Assembly: GCA_900544875.1 (NCBI GenBank)
Contig: UQWS01000001.1
Span: forward strand, 1 to 64,000
Direction: 5' to 3'
Length of the DNA: 64,000 nt
DNA from: an uncultured Collinsella sp.
GTDB lineage: Bacteria > Actinomycetota > Coriobacteriia > Coriobacteriales > Coriobacteriaceae
In this document: positions 61,383 through 64,000 of the stretch, one piece after another
How positions within the stretch are numbered: the stretch's first letter is position 1
Layout: every line of letters begins with the position of its first letter
Notes under the pieces: generated by a model
Database searches by the model: none
Told to the model about the DNA's origin: nothing
The model's input: only the letters and a program-made list of their open reading frames with translations
Program-made: the position numbers and the translations under genes

Positions 61383-61865
61383 ATGCCGCGAACGCTCTTT
61401 ATTGATGCCGACGCCTGCCCGGTCACGCGCGAGTCGATTGACTGCGCGCGGCGGGCGGGCGTCGCCGTTGTTATCGCCGGCAACAGCACGCAAAACCTGG
61501 AACGACACATTCGCCGCGACGACCCGCGCGATGCCGAGCACGCGCGACGCGGCTTTTGGGTCACGACGCTCGACGTGAGCGTGGGCGCCGACAGCGCCGA
61601 CTTTGCCATTGTCGAACGCCTGCAGGCGGGCGACGTGGTCGTGACGCAGGACATTGGCTTGGCGAGCATGGTGCTCGGGCGCGATGCCGCCGCCATCGGT
61701 GTGCGCGGGCGCGTGTACGACAAGGCGACTATCGACATGCAGCTGTTTATTCGCCACGAGGAAAAGAAGGTACGCCGCGCCGGCGGACGCACTCGCGGTC
61801 CGGCAGCATTTACCAGCGAAGACCGCGCCCGCTTTAAACGCAACCTCACCGAGTTGCTGCACTAA
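61383..61865 (+). CDS. YaiI/YqxD-family protein (DUF188)
   Basis: A 160-residue PIN-like protein. TLFIDADACPVTRESI at the N-terminus, DVVVTQDIGLASMVL in the middle and RTRGPAAFTSEDRARF at the end are the family marks, including acidic residues expected for metal binding. Length matches E. coli YaiI and B. subtilis YqxD. The function is not established; a PIN-like fold suggests RNA or nucleotide processing. It directly follows the HdeD-like gene. Confidence 0.93.
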   Translation: MPRTLFIDADACPVTRESIDCARRAGVAVVIAGNSTQNLERHIRRDDPRDAEHARRGFWVTTLDVSVGADSADFAIVERLQAGDVVVTQDIGLASMVLGRDAAAIGVRGRVYDKATIDMQLFIRHEEKKVRRAGGRTRGPAAFTSEDRARFKRNLTELLH

Positions 61866-61867
61866 CC

Positions 61868-61906
61868 AAGGTAGATTTTTGAGACATGCCTAAAATCTAC
61901 CTTTTT
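61868..61906 (+). terminator. Terminator of the HdeD/YaiI operon
   Basis: Perfect 12-bp stem AAGGTAGATTTT (61868-61879) with AAAATCTACCTT (61892-61903), followed by T. Confidence 0.88.
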
Positions 61907-61952
61907 GTTTTGAGCGGTGTGAGCGCTCGGAATCCATGGCTCAACAAAAAAC

Positions 61953-62021
61953 GGGCTTCAAAATGCCATGCGTCGCCGCATTGCGCAGGCGCTGAGCATG
62001 GCTATTTGAAGCCCATTTTTT
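61953..62021. terminator. Bidirectional hairpin between YaiI and the metal exporter genes
   Basis: GGGCTTCAAA (61953-61962) pairs with TTTGAAGCCC (62005-62014), and CCATGC/GCATGG pair inside. A T-run follows on the plus strand, and CGTTTTTTG follows on the minus strand, so it can serve the convergent exporter gene. Confidence 0.75.
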
Positions 62022-62029
62022 AGGCCTAC

Positions 62030-63118
62030 TTAGAGGCCAACGGCGGAGAGGATGAGGCCCCAGCCAGCGCCGATGACGTACATCATGATCAGGAACACGG
62101 CATTTTCGCGGGCGCTGCGGTTGGTGCGGAACAGCACCAGATAACCCACGCCGGCGGAAATGAGCGTGCCGGCGAGCATCGGCGCCAGTTGCAGCGCGCC
62201 TTCCAGATACAGCTGTGTAATGACCACGCTCGCCGAGCAATTGGGAATCAGCCCGACAAGCGCCGAACCCAGGACAGCGAGTGTCTCGTTGCCGCGCAGG
62301 AACTGCTCGATCGCGGACTCGCCGAACGTCTCGAGCACGGCGACCAGAATCAGCGTCACCAGAAAAATGAATACCGAGACCTGCACGGTGTGCGAGATCG
62401 CACTGCGGATGATCGACAGGACAGGCGTCCCTTCGTGGGAGTGAGAGTGACCGTGACCATCATGGTGTTCATGTTCGCCCTCATGACCGTGATCGTGGCC
62501 ATGTCCGTGTTCGTGCTCGTCCTCGTCTTCATCACAACCGCAATGGTCGCGCTCGCACAGCTCGTGGATGTGGTCGGCGCTCACGCCTGCCTCGGCCACC
62601 TCGTCGATGATGTCACCGCCGCTGTGGTCGTCGTGCGCGCAATTCACGTGGGCCGGGTTGGCCGCGGTTCCCAGCACGGTACGGCGAATCGCCGCATGCG
62701 CGCGAGCGTTACGACGCAGGCCGCGAATGGCAGCGTCCACGATAAAACCCGTGACCAGTGCGATCAGCGCTTTCGAAGCCAAAAGCATCGCCATAGTCTG
62801 CACGGGAACCTGCTCGGCAAGCAACAGCGGCAGCATCTCGTCTGAGGTCGATAGAAAAACCGCAACCAGCGTGCCCAGCGTCACGACACGGCCGGCGTAC
62901 AGCGTTGCTGCCATGGCCGAAAATCCGCACTGCGGCACCATGCCCAGCAGCGAGCCAACCACGGGACCCGCAGCGCCGGCGCGCTTGATAGCGCCGTTGA
63001 CGCGGTCGCCCGCAACGTGCTCAAGTGTCTCGAGAGCAAGATACGTCACCAACAAAAACGGCACCAGCGACAGCGTGTCCTTGCCGGCGTCGAGCAGAAT
63101 ATCAATCAGTAAATCCAT
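62030..63118 (-). CDS. Putative 10-TM heavy-metal/manganese exporter (ArsP_2-like)
   Basis: A 362-residue membrane protein of the PF11449-type putative metal exporters. The first half has LLIDILLDAGKDTLSLVPF, GMVPQCGFSAMAATLYAGRV and LSTSDEMLPLLLAEQ. The second half has SVFIFLVTLILVAVLETFG and LIPNCSASVVITQLYLEGAL, which echoes the first-half PQCGFS motif and suggests an internal duplication. Between them, residues about 155-230, is a cytosolic loop packed with Cys, His, Asp and Glu (HEHGHGHDHGHEGEHEHH), likely a metal buffer. No ribosome-regulating site or metalloregulator is adjacent. Metal specificity is unproven. Confidence 0.82.
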   Translation of the reverse strand: MDLLIDILLDAGKDTLSLVPFLLVTYLALETLEHVAGDRVNGAIKRAGAAGPVVGSLLGMVPQCGFSAMAATLYAGRVVTLGTLVAVFLSTSDEMLPLLLAEQVPVQTMAMLLASKALIALVTGFIVDAAIRGLRRNARAHAAIRRTVLGTAANPAHVNCAHDDHSGGDIIDEVAEAGVSADHIHELCERDHCGCDEDEDEHEHGHGHDHGHEGEHEHHDGHGHSHSHEGTPVLSIIRSAISHTVQVSVFIFLVTLILVAVLETFGESAIEQFLRGNETLAVLGSALVGLIPNCSASVVITQLYLEGALQLAPMLAGTLISAGVGYLVLFRTNRSARENAVFLIMMYVIGAGWGLILSAVGL

Positions 63119-63289
63119 GACGGATGGAACCTTTCGTGTCTTTCGGCAGCATTGTAAAAGTCCTAGCGGTCAACTAGGGTATTGTAGTTGTCCCGGGCGC
63201 GGTGCCAATAGTTGCCTATGGTAAACTATCATCTCGCCATAACTCAGTAGCCTCGAGCCGCACAACGCGGCCCGTCCAAGGAGTAGCAT

Positions 63290-64000
63290 ATGAACGTATC
63301 GCAAGCACTCGAATACGAGCGCCAGCCGTTTATCCCCATGTTTATCTACGGCGACCACGGCGCCATGGAGTCCGAGCGCCAGAAGGGCGAGGAGGCCCTC
63401 AAGGTGCTCGAGACCGAGTACTTTACCGCCGAGGGCGACCCCGGCTTCGACTTTGCCACCGTGCGCGACCTGGCCGACCGCAACCGCGACCTGTGCGACC
63501 AGATTGGCGAGGCGCGTCTGCGCAACGTGACGCCCGCGACGCTCTCGCGCGGCCTGTCCGATGCCGACACCTGCGCCGCCATCGGCAAGATGCAAAAGCG
63601 CACCGCCGCGTCCGTTATGCGCGAAATCCGCGGCGACCGCGACGCGCTCGGCGTGGCCTACGCCCGCAAGCCCATCCAGGGCACCGTGCTCGGTATCGAC
63701 ATCGAGACCACCGGCCGTGCACCCGAGCGCGGCTATATCATCAACGTGGGCTGGGAGATCATGGAGCTCACCAGCGACGCCGTCCCGCATGACGCCGAGG
63801 CACACTACTGCGGCCTGCCCGACATCTACCGCGGCGAGGATGTGCCGTTGTCGAATATCCACCACATCACCTGGGACGACATCGACGGCAAAAAGCCGTT
63901 CCGCGAGAACAAAGAGCTGCAAAAGCAGCTGCTCAAGCTTATGAAGAAGTACCCGTACATGGCACACAACGCCGCCTTTGAGGACAGCTGGTTCAAGATC
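63290..64000 (+). CDS. DnaQ-like 3'-5' exonuclease (partial)
   Basis: The visible 237 residues start at an ATG preceded by AAGGAG and run off the window. After about 120 residues of unfamiliar helical sequence (FIPMFIYGDHGAMESERQKG), a DEDDh exonuclease domain begins with VLGIDIETTGRAPERGYIINVGW and continues to YMAHNAAFEDSWFKI, giving the first two conserved acidic motifs and an Exo II-like asparagine/aspartate. Exo III lies outside. It may proofread DNA or degrade RNA; the N-terminal part is unusual for a stand-alone DnaQ protein. Confidence 0.85.
   Translation, partial: MNVSQALEYERQPFIPMFIYGDHGAMESERQKGEEALKVLETEYFTAEGDPGFDFATVRDLADRNRDLCDQIGEARLRNVTPATLSRGLSDADTCAAIGKMQKRTAASVMREIRGDRDALGVAYARKPIQGTVLGIDIETTGRAPERGYIINVGWEIMELTSDAVPHDAEAHYCGLPDIYRGEDVPLSNIHHITWDDIDGKKPFRENKELQKQLLKLMKKYPYMAHNAAFEDSWFKI

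Overview
The window looks like a chromosomal segment of a Coriobacteriia member, most probably Collinsella (Actinomycetota). This is an inference from the GC-rich coding sequence, the GGGtGRT/Fe-S scaffold gene pair, an Rrf2-sufCBDSU cluster, a Rho factor with a very long basic N-terminal extension, an LPXTG-like surface protein and many short intergenic palindromes. No ribosomal RNA is present. Most genes are complete housekeeping or metabolic genes; the left end is an accessory, visibly AT-rich cell-surface region.

Layout. 1-4.8 kb: an N-acetylmuramoyl-L-alanine amidase with cell-wall-binding repeats (3' end outside the window), an IS21 istB relic and two glycosyltransferases, apparently the edge of a surface-polysaccharide locus. 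4.9-8.7 kb: an AAA-ATPase-like/PD-(D/E)XK-type protein with an apparently lost nuclease motif, and a secreted lysozyme-like surface protein. 8.8-14.8 kb: an Rrf2 regulator divergent from sufC-sufB-sufD-sufS-sufU, with a striking pair of inverted operator-like sequences between them. 15.4-16.2 kb: a REP-type (RayT/Y1) transposase. 16.6-18.4 kb: a NifU/SufU-like scaffold gene with its GGGtGRT partner. 18.6-23.8 kb: an aspartate-oxidase-like flavoprotein, two tandem tRNA-Lys(CTT) genes plus a decayed third copy, tRNA-His, an aminotransferase, a ROK sugar kinase and a VanZ-like protein. 23.8-30.4 kb: a membrane-anchored unknown, rho and argS. 30.8-38.3 kb: a CarD-like regulator, an HD-domain protein, proA, a prolyl-iminopeptidase-like hydrolase, proB, pncB, a tail-anchored coiled-coil protein and tRNA-Ala(CGC). 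38.5-47.4 kb: a radical SAM activase-like gene, a structured RNA candidate, a wecA/tagO-like gene, trpS, a second structured element, an MGMT-like gene, DegV, MarR, a B3/4-domain protein behind an attenuator-like leader, and ATP-dependent pckA. 47.7-55 kb: a flippase, a phosphoesterase, a K+/H+ antiporter and serC-serA. 55-64 kb: a putative nuclease-fold protein, an M20 peptidase, a short DUF1015-like protein, tandem histidine phosphatases, a nitroreductase, HdeD-like and YaiI/YqxD-like genes, a 10-TM metal exporter and a DnaQ-like exonuclease cut by the window end.

The genes form several working groups: Fe-S cluster assembly (suf plus the scaffold/GGGtGRT pair), NAD supply (aspartate-oxidase-like protein, pncB), proline metabolism (proB, proA, iminopeptidase), serine synthesis (serC, serA) and envelope polysaccharide synthesis (glycosyltransferases, wecA-like gene, flippase). 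The most interesting non-coding content is a family of seven short palindromes with arms ACCACCACAAAGG that sit at gene 3' ends and look like terminators. There is also a second repeat family containing GTGCCGGCAC, two large inverted repeats, and three structured-RNA candidates.
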